DNA of 64,000 bases from the NCBI RefSeq assembly GCF_000252955.1, contig NC_014228.1, forward strand, positions 744,001-808,000, read 5' to 3'. This document shows, in pieces, positions 23,084 through 33,114 of this stretch. The DNA comes from Xenorhabdus nematophila ATCC 19061 (lineage in GTDB: Bacteria > Pseudomonadota > Gammaproteobacteria > Enterobacterales > Enterobacteriaceae). Numbering within the stretch: the stretch's first letter is position 1; each line of letters starts with the position of its first letter. Both the position numbers and the translations under genes were made by a program. The notes beneath the pieces were generated by a model. It saw only the letters and a program-made list of their open reading frames with translations, was not told the DNA's origin and ran no database searches.

Positions 23084-25564
23084 TTACATATATTTTTTCA
23101 CGCGTCGTGTTGGCGCAGTATTAGCAGGATCATCCGGCCATAAGTGTTTGGGATAGCGTCCTTTCATCTCTTTTTGCACCTCACGGTAAGCCCCCCGCCA
23201 GAATGCAGCAAGATCTTGTGTTATCTGCAATGGTCGATGGGCAGGAGACAACAACTCAATGACAACGGGGAGCCGTCCTTTCGCCAATACTGGATTTTGC
23301 TGTTCCCCATACATTTCCTGCATCCTGACGGACAAAACAGGCGGCTTATCACTAAAATACTGGATAGTAATCCTGCTTCCGGTTGGCACAGTGTAATTAG
23401 CAGGCAATTCATTATCCAGTATTTGTCGTTGCTGCCAGTCAAGCAACCCCATCAGGCAAGTTGATAAGTCAACCTGACGTAACCCTTTCAAATCAGTCAC
23501 GTCTCCCAGAGCAGGAAGCAGCCATTGTTCAAGGGAATTCAGCAAAGCGGTGTCATCAACCGCAGGCCATTCTATTTCTGGCAGCCATTCTGTTGCTCTT
23601 TGTAAACGTGTGCGCAATTGCGATGCTTCCACTGACCAGTTCAATGCTGACAAACCTTCTTGCCGAACCCAATTCAGCAAGGCTTCCTGTAATTCAGCTT
23701 CCGACGGTTTTGCCAGAGGCTGTACTTTGACGACTAAACGCCCACACTGCAAACGCCGCCACGCCCGCAGCGAACCTTTACTATCATCCCACTCTACGGC
23801 TGTATACTCAGTAAACAAATGCGGGTATTGCTGTATGGTCTGTTCGATATTTAATGGACAAGCCAGTAACACCCGGGCATCGGGGCTTTTGCTACCCTGC
23901 TGTAGTGAAGGAACCACCAGCCAGGTTTCTCCCGAAAGTGGCTCTTCACGTTCCAGTGCCACACCCAAGCCGTTGGCTAACTGAAAACGCCCAAGATTAT
24001 CACGGTTTTTGGCGATCCGATCCGGGAATCCCTGAACCAATAATTCAGGTACCAGCCTGAGGTTAATTTTTTCATCACGACCCTCAAGGCGCGGCTTTTC
24101 ACCTTTGTTCGCAATATTTCTGATCAGTTGGTCAGCCCGTTGCCGCCAGTGGCGCTGGTTTGATGTCATCCAATAAATAAGGTCAGGCTGCCCGTGGCGG
24201 GGAGGTTCTTCTAAAATAGCAACCAATTTTGCTGCCGTGGCCAATACCGCATTGCCTTGTGCTTTAGCAACGCACAACATCGCCGCTAAGCGAGGTTCAC
24301 AGCCAGATTCTGTCATCTGCCAACCACGGGCGGTCAATTGCTGCTTCTCATCCAGCGCCCCCAATCTAAGTAACAAGGACTCCGCAACAACCAAAGCAGG
24401 TTTTGGCGGATTATCCAGCCAATGCAACTGGGTACTGTCACGGCATCCCCATTGCAATAAAGAAAGCAACAAACTGCTCAGATCTGAATGCAGAATTTCC
24501 GGTTCACCCTGTTCTGCGGCTCTTTCTGCCTGTTCTTGACTGAATAGATGCCAACAGACACCGGATTCTAATCGGCCGGCCCGACCTGCCCGCTGAATCA
24601 TTGATGCCTGACTGATACGCTGAGTCACCAAGCGCGTCAGACCGCTTCTCGGCTCAAACCGACTGGTACGCTCAAGTCCACAATCAACCACCAGACGAAT
24701 GCCTTCAATGGTCAGACTGGTTTCTGCAATATTAGTCGCCAGTACCACCTTGCGCATTCCCTTCGGAGCAGGTGTTATTGCCTTGCGCTGATCGGATAAC
24801 GACAATGCGCCATATAACGGACACAATAACGTATCGTCATTGACCTGACTTTCCAATTGAGACAAAACACGCTGAATTTCACCGACGCCCGGCAAAAACA
24901 GCAACAGCGATCCGGTTTCCTGCTGCAATAAACGCAATACCGCCGAGGCAACAGACGGTTCAAAGGGTTGGTAAGTCGGTAGAGGATGATACGATCTCGT
25001 TACCGGATAACTGCGTCCTTCTGACACAATCACCGGTGCATCAGGTAATAAAGCAGCAAGGCGCTGATTATCCAATGTTGCTGACATCACCAGGATACGC
25101 AAATCCTCACGCAATCCTTCCTGCACATCCAGTAACAGCGCCAACGCCAGATCAGCCTGCAAGCTGCGTTCATGAAATTCATCAAGGATCACCAGTGAAA
25201 CATCGCCCAATTCAGGATCTTGCTGAAGCATTCGTGTTAGAATCCCCTCCGTCACAACTTCAAGCCGTGTAGAAGCACTGACTTTAGTGTCTGAACGCAT
25301 CCGATAACCTACCGTCATCCCGACAGGTTCATTCAGTTGTTCGGCAAGGCGTTCAGCGACACTGCGCGCAGCAATGCGCCGGGGTTCCAACATAATAATG
25401 CGACCGGGCAGTTGCGCCTGATGTAAAATAGCCAACGGCAACCCGGTCGATTTTCCTGCACCCGTTGGTGCATGTAACAGTACCTGTTTCGATGTTTGCA
25501 ATTTATCAATAACGGATCCCGCTACATCATAAATAGGTAATAAGTCATAAGTCGGTAATAACAA
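23084..25564 (-). CDS. hrpB: ATP-dependent RNA helicase-like protein HrpB
   Basis: 826-residue DEAH-box helicase family protein. Walker A is in APTGAGKSTGLPLA, motif II is DEFHERS, motif III is MSATLD, motif VI is QRAGRAGR. The C-terminal half holds the HA2 and HrpB-specific regions. The cellular role is unsettled. The frame opens with a TTG at 25564 after a weak GGTGA; no in-frame ATG gives a complete N terminus, because the P-loop starts at about residue 32. TTG is therefore the likely start. Divergent from sfsA. Confidence 0.94.
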   Translation of the reverse strand: MLLPTYDLLPIYDVAGSVIDKLQTSKQVLLHAPTGAGKSTGLPLAILHQAQLPGRIIMLEPRRIAARSVAERLAEQLNEPVGMTVGYRMRSDTKVSASTRLEVVTEGILTRMLQQDPELGDVSLVILDEFHERSLQADLALALLLDVQEGLREDLRILVMSATLDNQRLAALLPDAPVIVSEGRSYPVTRSYHPLPTYQPFEPSVASAVLRLLQQETGSLLLFLPGVGEIQRVLSQLESQVNDDTLLCPLYGALSLSDQRKAITPAPKGMRKVVLATNIAETSLTIEGIRLVVDCGLERTSRFEPRSGLTRLVTQRISQASMIQRAGRAGRLESGVCWHLFSQEQAERAAEQGEPEILHSDLSSLLLSLLQWGCRDSTQLHWLDNPPKPALVVAESLLLRLGALDEKQQLTARGWQMTESGCEPRLAAMLCVAKAQGNAVLATAAKLVAILEEPPRHGQPDLIYWMTSNQRHWRQRADQLIRNIANKGEKPRLEGRDEKINLRLVPELLVQGFPDRIAKNRDNLGRFQLANGLGVALEREEPLSGETWLVVPSLQQGSKSPDARVLLACPLNIEQTIQQYPHLFTEYTAVEWDDSKGSLRAWRRLQCGRLVVKVQPLAKPSEAELQEALLNWVRQEGLSALNWSVEASQLRTRLQRATEWLPEIEWPAVDDTALLNSLEQWLLPALGDVTDLKGLRQVDLSTCLMGLLDWQQRQILDNELPANYTVPTGSRITIQYFSDKPPVLSVRMQEMYGEQQNPVLAKGRLPVVIELLSPAHRPLQITQDLAAFWRGAYREVQKEMKGRYPKHLWPDDPANTAPTRRVKKYM

Positions 25565-25699
25565 AGAATCACCATAATGGATTAACTTTCAATAAACGCC
25601 ATTGTAGCATTGGCATCTTTGATTTTATTTCATCGAATTTCAGCTCATTGAGACTGCCGACGCTTTATCATGTCGGCCACTGGTTATGAAGGAAAGTTT

Positions 25700-26410
25700 A
25701 TGGAATTTTCACCCGCTCTGAAGCCTGCCACTTTAATTCGCCGTTATAAACGCTTTCTTGCGGATGTCCTCACGCCAGAAGGAGAAACGCTCACTATACA
25801 TTGTGCCAACACTGGCGCAATGACAGGTTGTGCTACTCCGGGAGATACCGTGTGGTATTCCACCTCGGACAATCCCAAACGCAAATATCCCAATAGCTGG
25901 GAGCTGACTCAGACTCAAACGGGTCATTGGATCTGTGTCAATACACTCCGAGCCAATGATCTGGCTTATCAGGCCATTGAAAATAATGTTATTTCGGCAT
26001 TATCCGGTTATGAGCAAATTAGCCGTGAAGTGAGCTATGGAAAAGAGAAAAGCCGCATAGATTTATTGTTACAATCAAAACAAAGAGCTAATTGCTATAT
26101 TGAAGTAAAATCAGTGACATTATTACAGGGAGATTATGGTTATTTTCCCGATGCCGTGACAATTCGTGGGCAAAAACATTTACGTGAACTATCATTGATA
26201 GCACAACAAGGTCAGCGTGCTGTTTTGTTATTTGCTGTTTTACACTCTGGCATCAGCCAGGTTGCAGCAGCAAAGCATATTGACCAGAATTATGCTTTTC
26301 TTTTGGAACAAGCCTGTAATTCAGGAGTCGAAGTAATTTGTTACAAGGCCAGCATGACAGAAAACAGAATGGTCCTAAGTGACAAATTGTCTTTTGTATC
26401 AATGGGATAA
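25700..26410 (+). CDS. sfsA: Sugar fermentation stimulation protein SfsA
   Basis: 236 residues, collinear with E. coli SfsA, a putative DNA-binding protein or nuclease-like protein that stimulates maltose metabolism when overproduced. It contains [21 protein letters not shown] and the PD-(D/E)XK-like acids in SRIDLLL and [10 protein letters not shown], then [15 protein letters not shown]. The ATG at 25700 has AAGGAAAG upstream and matches the E. coli N terminus (MEFSP). Molecular function is not established in the family. Divergent from hrpB, followed by dksA. Confidence 0.95.
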   Translation: MEFSPALKPATLIRRYKRFLADVLTPEGETLTIHCANTGAMTGCATPGDTVWYSTSDNPKRKYPNSWELTQTQTGHWICVNTLRANDLAYQAIENNVISALSGYEQISREVSYGKEKSRIDLLLQSKQRANCYIEVKSVTLLQGDYGYFPDAVTIRGQKHLRELSLIAQQGQRAVLLFAVLHSGISQVAAAKHIDQNYAFLLEQACNSGVEVICYKASMTENRMVLSDKLSFVSMG

Positions 26411-26605
26411 TTTGTAAACAGATCATACTGATGAGGAAAATCTTGCGATATATTTAGGCAGTAAACATGTCTGCCTTCACACCATTGCAAAACTAATGGC
26501 AGGAACAATTGCCAACCTCGCAGTCATCTGCTATTTATAGCGGCCTATTTTTTCCCCCTACTGTTGGGGGGTTCGTTTGATAGTGCGTGTGTAAGGAGAA
26601 GCATT

Positions 26606-27061
26606 ATGCAAGAAGGGCAAAAACGTAAAACCTCGTCCTTGAGCATTCTCGCCATCGCTGGGGTAGGACCTTACCAGGAAAAGCCAGGCGAAGAATACAT
26701 GAACGATGCCCAGTTAGAGCATTTCAAGCTGATTCTGGAAGCATGGCGCAATCAACTCAGGGATGAAGTAGACCGTACTGTATCTCATATGCAAGATGAG
26801 GCAGCAAACTTCCCTGATCCAGTTGACCGTGCGGCACAAGAAGAAGAGTTCAGTCTTGAATTACGCAATCGGGATCGTGAGCGTAAATTGATCAAGAAGA
26901 TCGAGAAAACGCTGAAAAAAGTTGAAGAGGACGACTTCGGCTATTGTGAATCCTGTGGGGTTGAAATCGGCATCCGTCGTTTAGAAGCTCGCCCAACAGC
27001 CGATTTATGTATTGACTGTAAGACGTTGGCTGAAATTCGCGAAAAGCAAATGGCTGGCTAA
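26606..27061 (+). CDS. dksA: RNA polymerase-binding transcription factor DksA
   Basis: 151 residues, nearly identical to E. coli DksA. It binds the secondary channel of RNA polymerase and works with ppGpp (made by RelA, also in this window) to retune transcription. The coiled-coil tip acids are in [11 protein letters not shown]; the zinc finger is CESCG...CIDC near the C terminus. The ATG at 26606 follows AAGGAGAAGC, matching the E. coli start MQEGQ. The 195 bp upstream carry a G/C-run hairpin-like stretch and presumably the promoter. Confidence 0.99.
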   Translation: MQEGQKRKTSSLSILAIAGVGPYQEKPGEEYMNDAQLEHFKLILEAWRNQLRDEVDRTVSHMQDEAANFPDPVDRAAQEEEFSLELRNRDRERKLIKKIEKTLKKVEEDDFGYCESCGVEIGIRRLEARPTADLCIDCKTLAEIREKQMAG

Positions 27062-27075
27062 CCGATAGGGTTAAG

Positions 27076-27097
27076 TACGGCGCCCAATGGCGCCGTA
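27076..27097. terminator. GC-rich hairpin between dksA and gluQ
   Basis: Exact 9-bp arms (27076-27084 and 27089-27097) with a 4-nt loop, 15 bp after the dksA stop. No U run follows, so it may attenuate or stabilise rather than terminate; gluQ starts 23 bp later. Confidence 0.5.
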
Positions 27098-27120
27098 TGT
27101 CCCCTATATCAATTATTAAT

Positions 27121-28014
27121 ATGACTCAATCAGAACATTCTTCGTTATATATCGGGCGGTTCGCCCCATCACCTTCCGGCGATCTTCATTTTGGTTCCCT
27201 GGTCACTGCTCTGGGCAGTTATCTGCAAGCCCGCGCCTGCCGCGGAAAATGGCTGATGCGTATTGATGATATCGACCCTCCGAGGGAAATTGCCGGAGCT
27301 GCCGGCCGGATACTGAAATCCCTTGAGCATTATGGCCTTTACTGGGATGGAGAGGTTCTTTATCAATCCCAACGTCATGAAGCCTACCGTACTATCCTTG
27401 AACAATTAAAACAGCAGGAAAAAAGCTATAGCTGTACCTGTACCCGCCAGCGTATTCAACAACTGGGCGGTTTTTATGATGGTTACTGCCAATATTTGTA
27501 CCCCCCCGCAAACCATGCCGCAATCCGTCTGAAGCAGCACTATCCGGTTTACGGTTTTCACGATAAATTACAGGGTTACATCACCGTCCACAAAGCAATG
27601 GCGGAAGAAGATTTCATCATTCATCGCAAAGACGGTTTCTTCGCCTATAATCTTGTCGTTGTTATTGATGATAACTATCAGGGTGTTACTGAAATTGTCA
27701 GAGGGGCTGATTTAATTGAACCGACCGTTCGCCAGCTATCTCTGTATCAGCATTTGAATTTTAAGATGCCGGATTATGTGCATTTGCCTCTCGTACTCAA
27801 TACAGAGGGAAATAAACTCTCTAAGCAAAATCACGCCCAACCTATTCATTTGGGTGATCCAAGACCCTTGCTTATTAATGCGTTATCATTCTTAAATCAA
27901 CCCGCTATTGCAGGCTGGCAGGATCTCACCACAGAGCAATTGCTGGGGCACGCTATCGCTGGTTGGAATATAAATACCGTTCCGCCTGAAAAACATAACC
28001 CATCGCCAATTTAA
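27121..28014 (+). CDS. gluQ: Glutamyl-Q tRNA(Asp) synthetase
   Basis: 297-residue truncated relative of glutamyl-tRNA synthetase that attaches glutamate to the queuosine base of tRNA(Asp). HIGH-like motif [11 protein letters not shown], zinc ligands CTCTR...YDGYC, and KMSKS-like GNKLSK. It lacks the anticodon-binding domain, which fits the family length. The ATG at 27121 aligns with E. coli; the frame is open to 27097 but without homology. The ribosome binding site is poor. It follows dksA, as in E. coli. Confidence 0.95.
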   Translation: MTQSEHSSLYIGRFAPSPSGDLHFGSLVTALGSYLQARACRGKWLMRIDDIDPPREIAGAAGRILKSLEHYGLYWDGEVLYQSQRHEAYRTILEQLKQQEKSYSCTCTRQRIQQLGGFYDGYCQYLYPPANHAAIRLKQHYPVYGFHDKLQGYITVHKAMAEEDFIIHRKDGFFAYNLVVVIDDNYQGVTEIVRGADLIEPTVRQLSLYQHLNFKMPDYVHLPLVLNTEGNKLSKQNHAQPIHLGDPRPLLINALSFLNQPAIAGWQDLTTEQLLGHAIAGWNINTVPPEKHNPSPI

Positions 28015-28121
28015 ATAAAGTGTTTCTATTGGTATGGTAAGCATTCTCAAAAAAAGTCCAGTACGTTATGATTGGCGGCTGTTTTTTTGTTTTAATTGAT
28101 TAGTCACTATCGAGGTGTACC

Positions 28122-29678
28122 ATTTTTAACCGAGTAGCAACTTTCTGCCGTAATTTGTTGATCCGCAATAACAGGGTAAAAAATAACACACAGGCAGTCA
28201 GTGAAAGGCCAGTCACCGTATCTGACCATTCTGCTCAAACAGAGAGCAGTTCTCTGCGCAAACGTCGCAGAGGGAATTATTCATCTTCATCTCATGCCAA
28301 TAACGATAAAATGAAGAAAAAATCCGCTAAGGCAACGCCTTCGGACTCCCCGATCACGGTGATCCCACGAGAGCAGCACCCAATCTCACGCAAAGATATC
28401 AGTGATAATGCACTGAAAGTCCTGTATCGCTTGAATAAATCAGGTTTTCAGGCCTATCTGGTCGGTGGCGGAGTTCGTGACTTACTGCTGCATAAGCAAC
28501 CCAAAGATTTTGATATAGCCACGAATGCTACCCCAGAGCAGGTTCGTAAACTATTTCGTAACTGTCGCCTTGTCGGTCGGCGATTTCGTCTTGCCCATAT
28601 TATGTTCGGGCCTGATGTCATTGAAGTAGCCACCTTCCGCGGGCCGCATGACCAGGTTGAAAGCAACGACAGAAGTCAATCACATAAAGCACAAAGCGGC
28701 ATGTTACTGCGTGATAATATCTTCGGTTCAGTCGAAGAAGATGCCGCCCGCCGTGATTTTACAATCAATAGCCTCTATTATGGCATTGAGGATTTCGCCT
28801 TACGGGATTATGTCGGCGGAATGGCTGATCTTAACGAAGGTATTATTCGCCTGATTGGTGATCCTGAAATCCGTTACCGTGAAGATCCCGTCCGTATGCT
28901 GCGGGCTGTCCGTTTTGCCAGCAAACTGGACATGACTATCGAACCCGCTACTGCCGAACCGATCCCACGTCTGGCATTTCTGCTAAACGATATCCCGTCA
29001 GCACGCTTGTTCGAGGAATCCCTGAAGCTATTGCAATCAGGACAGGGTTACAGTACCTATAAACTGCTATGCAAATATAATCTGTTCCAACCCCTGTTCC
29101 CTATGATTCAACGCGGTTTAACCCAAACCGGTGATTCACCAATGGAGAAATTGTTGGTTCAGGTACTGAAAAATACCGACCATCGTATTCGAGACGATAA
29201 ACGCGTTAATCCCGCGTTCTTATTCGCAGCTATGTTGTGGTATCCATTGATTGAACATGCGGAAAAACTGTCACAGGAAGGCGGCTTACAGTATTACGAT
29301 GCTTTTGCGCTGGCAATGAATGACATCCTTGATGAACAGTGTCGCTCTATCGCAATTCCAAAACGCCATACCACAACGATGCGTGATATTTGGTTACTCC
29401 AGCTTCGTCTTCCCCGTCGTCAAGGCAGACGGGCAAATAAACTGATGGAGCATCCGAAATTCCGTGCCGCGTATGATTTACTGGAGTTACGTGCCAGTAT
29501 CGAACCACGCCATGAACTGAAAGAACTGGTGCATTGGTGGACGGATTTCCAACAGTCAACGCCTTCCCAACAACGCGGAATGATCTCAGAACTGGGCAAT
29601 GAATCGATTCGTCGCAGAACGCGCCCTCGCCGTGGTGGTGGACGCTCTCGTCAGAATAATAGGAACAACGGCTTATAA
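28122..29678 (+). CDS. pcnB: Poly(A) polymerase I, apparent AUU start
   Basis: Adds poly(A) tails to RNA 3' ends and so promotes decay; also controls ColE1-type plasmid copy number. Class II nucleotidyltransferase core: [11 protein letters not shown], then KDFDIATNA with the two metal aspartates, [11 protein letters not shown], and [11 protein letters not shown]. The C-terminal tail is Arg-rich ([15 protein letters not shown]). The only ATG-like start in frame is far inside; a TTG at 28155 has no ribosome binding site. The frame continues upstream with [12 protein letters not shown], which matches E. coli MFTRVANFCRKVL, and opens with ATT at 28122, preceded by GAGGTGTACC. E. coli pcnB is known to start at AUU, so this start (518 residues) is preferred. 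It overlaps folK by TAATG. Confidence 0.95.
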   Translation: MFNRVATFCRNLLIRNNRVKNNTQAVSERPVTVSDHSAQTESSSLRKRRRGNYSSSSHANNDKMKKKSAKATPSDSPITVIPREQHPISRKDISDNALKVLYRLNKSGFQAYLVGGGVRDLLLHKQPKDFDIATNATPEQVRKLFRNCRLVGRRFRLAHIMFGPDVIEVATFRGPHDQVESNDRSQSHKAQSGMLLRDNIFGSVEEDAARRDFTINSLYYGIEDFALRDYVGGMADLNEGIIRLIGDPEIRYREDPVRMLRAVRFASKLDMTIEPATAEPIPRLAFLLNDIPSARLFEESLKLLQSGQGYSTYKLLCKYNLFQPLFPMIQRGLTQTGDSPMEKLLVQVLKNTDHRIRDDKRVNPAFLFAAMLWYPLIEHAEKLSQEGGLQYYDAFALAMNDILDEQCRSIAIPKRHTTTMRDIWLLQLRLPRRQGRRANKLMEHPKFRAAYDLLELRASIEPRHELKELVHWWTDFQQSTPSQQRGMISELGNESIRRRTRPRRGGGRSRQNNRNNGL

Positions 29679-30157
29679 TGGCGCGCGTTTATATCGCCAT
29701 TGGCAGCAATCTGGCTGATCCATTGCAGCAAGTCAATGACGCACTTGCTGCCCTGAAAGCGATCCCCGATACTACTTTTGTTGGTCGATCATCCTGTTAT
29801 CGAACCAAACCAATGGGGCCACAGGATCAGCCTGATTTCCTTAACCTCGCCGTTGCACTGGATACTCAATTGCCACCAGAAACATTGCTTGATTACACTC
29901 AGGCCATCGAACTGGCGCAAGGACGGGTTCGCAAAGATGAGCGCTGGGGACCAAGAACACTCGATCTGGATATCATGTTGTTTGGTAACGACATCATTAA
30001 GACCGAACGTCTGACGATTCCTCATTATGGTTTAAAGCAACGTGAATTTATGCTTTATCCCCTTGCGGAAATTGCCCCGGATCTCGTATTCCCCGATGGA
30101 GAAACACTAAAAGAACGATTGAAGCAAGTTCCAGAAAACGGCCTGACGTTTTGGTGA
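29678..30157 (+). CDS. folK: 2-amino-4-hydroxy-6-hydroxymethyldihydropteridine pyrophosphokinase
   Basis: 159-residue HPPK, which transfers pyrophosphate from ATP to hydroxymethyl-dihydropterin in folate synthesis. Signature [15 protein letters not shown] and the N-terminal [11 protein letters not shown] are visible; the paired Mg aspartates are in LDLDI. The start ATG shares an A with the pcnB stop (TAATG), which suggests translational coupling. Followed 28 bp later by panB. Confidence 0.98.
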   Translation: MARVYIAIGSNLADPLQQVNDALAALKAIPDTTFVGRSSCYRTKPMGPQDQPDFLNLAVALDTQLPPETLLDYTQAIELAQGRVRKDERWGPRTLDLDIMLFGNDIIKTERLTIPHYGLKQREFMLYPLAEIAPDLVFPDGETLKERLKQVPENGLTFW

Positions 30158-30185
30158 TTTCTGGATAACTATTCAGGAGAATGTA

Positions 30186-30977
30186 ATGAAATCAACAACC
30201 CTGGCTGATTTGCATCAGTTAAAGAAAGAAAAACGCAAGTTTGCGACTCTCACCGCGTACGACGCGAGTTTCGCCCGACTTTTCGCCGAACAAGGTATCA
30301 ATGTGATGCTGATTGGTGATTCCCTCGGTATGACCATACAAGGCTTTGACTCGACCTTACCCGTTACCGTTGAAGATATCTCTTACCACACCCGAAGCGT
30401 TCGTGCTGGTGCTCCTCGTGCTTTTCTCATCGCAGATATGCCTTTCATGAGCTATGCCACTCCAGAACAAAGTTTTGACAATGCTGCCGCATTGATGCGC
30501 GCAGGTGCCAATATGGTCAAAATTGAAGGTGAAGGCTGGCTGTGCGATACCGTCACAAAACTGGCTGAACGCGCTGTACCCGTCTGTGTCCATATGGGGC
30601 TTATGCCACAATCAGTGAATGTCATTGGCGGCTATAAAGTCCAGGGACGCGATGAAGCCTCTGCCCAAAAACTGCTTAACGATGCTATCGCATTGGAAAA
30701 AGCGGGCGCACAGTTACTCCTGCTGGAATGCGTTCCCGCAGAGCTGGCCCGACATGTTACTGAAGCGCTGGAAATACCGGTCATTGGTATTGGAGCTGGC
30801 TGTATGACTGATGCACAAATTCTGGTCATGCACGATGCCTTGGGCATCACCGCAAAAGCACCTAAGTTTGCCAAAGATTTCCTGCAAGAAACAGGCAATA
30901 TCAAGGATGCCATCCGTCTGTATATTGAACAGGTAGAAAGCGGTATTTATCCCGGAGAAGAACACTCATTCAAATAA
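30186..30977 (+). CDS. panB: 3-methyl-2-oxobutanoate hydroxymethyltransferase
   Basis: 263 residues. Transfers a hydroxymethyl group from methylene-THF to alpha-ketoisovalerate to give ketopantoate, the first step of pantothenate synthesis. The TIM-barrel motifs are visible: [42 protein letters not shown] and [18 protein letters not shown] precedes the ATG. In an operon with folK and panC. Confidence 0.98.
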   Translation: MKSTTLADLHQLKKEKRKFATLTAYDASFARLFAEQGINVMLIGDSLGMTIQGFDSTLPVTVEDISYHTRSVRAGAPRAFLIADMPFMSYATPEQSFDNAAALMRAGANMVKIEGEGWLCDTVTKLAERAVPVCVHMGLMPQSVNVIGGYKVQGRDEASAQKLLNDAIALEKAGAQLLLLECVPAELARHVTEALEIPVIGIGAGCMTDAQILVMHDALGITAKAPKFAKDFLQETGNIKDAIRLYIEQVESGIYPGEEHSFK

Positions 30978-31015
30978 TTACTTCCAGCATGACGGCTAAT
31001 TAAAGGAGTACAGCA

Positions 31016-31873
31016 ATGCTGATCATAGAAACTATCCCTCTTTTGCGCCGTGAAATCCGCCGTTGGCATCAGGCAGGTAAACGCATAGCCTTTGTTCCTA
31101 CAATGGGCAATCTGCATGATGGCCACCTGGCATTAGTTGATACCGCTAAAGCACAGGCCGATGTCGTTATTGTCAGTATTTTTGTCAACCCGATGCAATT
31201 TGACCGGGAAGATGACCTGGCCAATTACCCACGAACCTTACAAGAAGATTGCGAAAGGCTGAACCATCGCAATGTTGAACTGGTTTTTGCGCCTAATGCC
31301 CATGAGATATACCCGAATGGCTTAAACGGCAATCAAACTTTTATCGAAGTGCCAGAGCTTTCTCATATACTCGAAGGCACCAGCCGTCCGGGGCATTTCC
31401 GGGGTGTCACTACCGTTGTCAGTAAATTGTTTAATCTGATCCAACCTGATCTTGTCTATTTTGGTGAAAAAGATTTTCAGCAATTACAGATTATTCGCAA
31501 AATGATTGCAGATATGGCTTACGATATTACGTTAGTTTCTGTGCCTACCGTCCGAGATAAGAACGGATTGGCATTAAGTTCACGTAATAATCTCTTATCC
31601 ACAGAGGAGAAAAAAATTGCACCTTTACTCAGTAAAGTGATGCAGGTTATCGCGGAACGATTGCAACATGGAGAAAGGGAGACAGAAAAATTAATTGAAC
31701 TGGCATCTGCACACCTACGGAAAGAAGGTTTTATGCCGGATGAGTTATTTATCCGCGATGCAGAAAATCTGTTACCCCTGACAACACAAAGTAAAAGAGC
31801 CGTGATCCTAATGGCTGCATGGTTAGGGCAAACGCGCCTGATTGATAATCAGCAGGTTGATTTAACCAACTGA
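31016..31873 (+). CDS. panC: Pantothenate synthetase (pantoate--beta-alanine ligase)
   Basis: 285 residues. Joins pantoate and beta-alanine with ATP. HIGH-like [30 protein letters not shown] and the KMSKS-like LSSRNNLLS are all present. AAAGGAGT lies upstream of the ATG. In E. coli panD (aspartate decarboxylase, source of beta-alanine) follows; here an AT-rich accessory island begins instead. Confidence 0.98.
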   Translation: MLIIETIPLLRREIRRWHQAGKRIAFVPTMGNLHDGHLALVDTAKAQADVVIVSIFVNPMQFDREDDLANYPRTLQEDCERLNHRNVELVFAPNAHEIYPNGLNGNQTFIEVPELSHILEGTSRPGHFRGVTTVVSKLFNLIQPDLVYFGEKDFQQLQIIRKMIADMAYDITLVSVPTVRDKNGLALSSRNNLLSTEEKKIAPLLSKVMQVIAERLQHGERETEKLIELASAHLRKEGFMPDELFIRDAENLLPLTTQSKRAVILMAAWLGQTRLIDNQQVDLTN

Positions 31874-31975
31874 TCTTTATTACAGGATATGTGTATAAGT
31901 GGCAAAGATATACATATATCCTCGCTCTGATTGTTAACCCTATTAATCAATTAACAATTGGAAATAATTTTTCTT

Positions 31976-32203
31976 TTATACACAGTCATACTTATCCGGA
32001 TTTGTTCCTACCCGTTTATGACAATCAAGGGTATTAATTCTTTTTCGTTCTTCTTCCGTCAAGGAACAATCAAATACATTAAAATTTTCAACAATACGTG
32101 ATGGGGTCATTGATTTAGGAATCGTTATAATATTACTCTGAATATTCCAACGTAAAATAACTTGTGCCGGTGTTTTTCCCTGTTTTTTAGCAATATCCCT
32201 ATT
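31976..32203 (-). pseudogene. C-terminal scrap of an aldo/keto reductase
   Basis: Reading the minus strand upstream from a TAA at 31976-31978 gives about 75 residues with the typical C-terminal aldo/keto reductase pattern: KTPAQVILRWNIQ, ITIPKSMTPSRIVENFNVFD, LTEEERKRINTLD. It resembles 2,5-diketo-gluconate reductase-type enzymes. An in-frame TGA lies directly upstream and the NADPH-barrel N-terminal three quarters are missing. It abuts the stop codon of the AEC permease, so the rest was probably lost when the island formed. Confidence 0.85.
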
Positions 32204-33113
32204 AATTCATAAACACCATTAATACAATAGGTAACGTTATTATTGCCAGGATCGTTTGAAGCGTAATGATACCAGCCATTAATTGACTATCTCCATTTAA
32301 CTGCCGAGTTAAAATATAAGCAGTTGGTGCTGTAGGTATAGCAAAAAACAGAACCAATAATTGAATCTCCAATGTTTTTAATCCTAAAACGATAGCAATA
32401 AGAAAAGCAATCAATGGCATAATTAATAACCTGCCAATACAATTAAATAATATTCCCTTCTTTTCCATCCTTAATGTCGATATTTGTAGAGATGCGCCAA
32501 TACAAATTAACCCTAACGGTAGACTGGCACTTGATAAATGTTTTAAAATTTGGTCTAGCCCAAAAGGTAAACCGATATGGGTTATATTGATAAAAATGCC
32601 TATTACACAAGCTAAAATTAACGGGTTTTTAATAATTGGAATGGCTAACCCCTTAAAAGATAGGTTACTTTTACTTGATATAAATGACAGTACAGATACA
32701 ATATTGCAAAGAGGTACCATAATAGCAATCATCAATGCAGCATTGATAATACCTTCACTACCAAATATATTTGATGTAATCGCCAAGCCTAAATAAGTAT
32801 TAAACCTTAACATTCCTTGTATATAAACACCGAAACGATTGATTGGCCATTTTAATAAAACTTTAAAAAAAACAAGTACAACACTAGCAATACCTATAAT
32901 AAAGAAAATACCCAAATAAAGACTGAATAACCTGGAGTCTTCTAATGGAGCAACAGATAATCCATATATAAGTAATGCAGGAAATAATATAAAATAATTA
33001 AGTTTTTCTGTACCTGACCAAAACTCAGAAGAAAAAATATGATTTCTTTTTAAGAGGAAACCTAAAAAAATCAGAAAAAACAATGGCCAAATAACCGTTA
33101 TTATATGTGCCAT
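32202..33113 (-). CDS. AEC (auxin efflux carrier)-family transporter
   Basis: 303-residue inner-membrane protein with about ten hydrophobic helices. Family features: the N-terminal PLFFLIFLGFLLKR, NTYLGLAITSNIFG, the PLGLICIGASLQ segment in the second half and AIPTAPTAYILTRQLNGD near the C terminus. Bacterial AEC proteins carry small organic anions such as malate or malonate; the substrate here is unknown. The ATG at 33113 lies just after the stop of the upstream DMT gene; an alternative ATG at 33137 would overlap it. Markedly AT-rich compared with panC or can. Likely co-transcribed with the DMT permease. Confidence 0.88.
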   Translation of the reverse strand: MAHIITVIWPLFFLIFLGFLLKRNHIFSSEFWSGTEKLNYFILFPALLIYGLSVAPLEDSRLFSLYLGIFFIIGIASVVLVFFKVLLKWPINRFGVYIQGMLRFNTYLGLAITSNIFGSEGIINAALMIAIMVPLCNIVSVLSFISSKSNLSFKGLAIPIIKNPLILACVIGIFINITHIGLPFGLDQILKHLSSASLPLGLICIGASLQISTLRMEKKGILFNCIGRLLIMPLIAFLIAIVLGLKTLEIQLLVLFFAIPTAPTAYILTRQLNGDSQLMAGIITLQTILAIITLPIVLMVFMN

Positions 33114-33114
33114 T

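Noticed and set aside
26530..26575. C/G-run stretch upstream of dksA as a riboswitch
   Set aside because: Only a short CCCCC/GGGGGG hairpin; no known riboswitch core.
28155..29678. TTG at 28155 as the pcnB start
   Set aside because: No ribosome binding site, and homologous residues continue upstream to the ATT at 28122.
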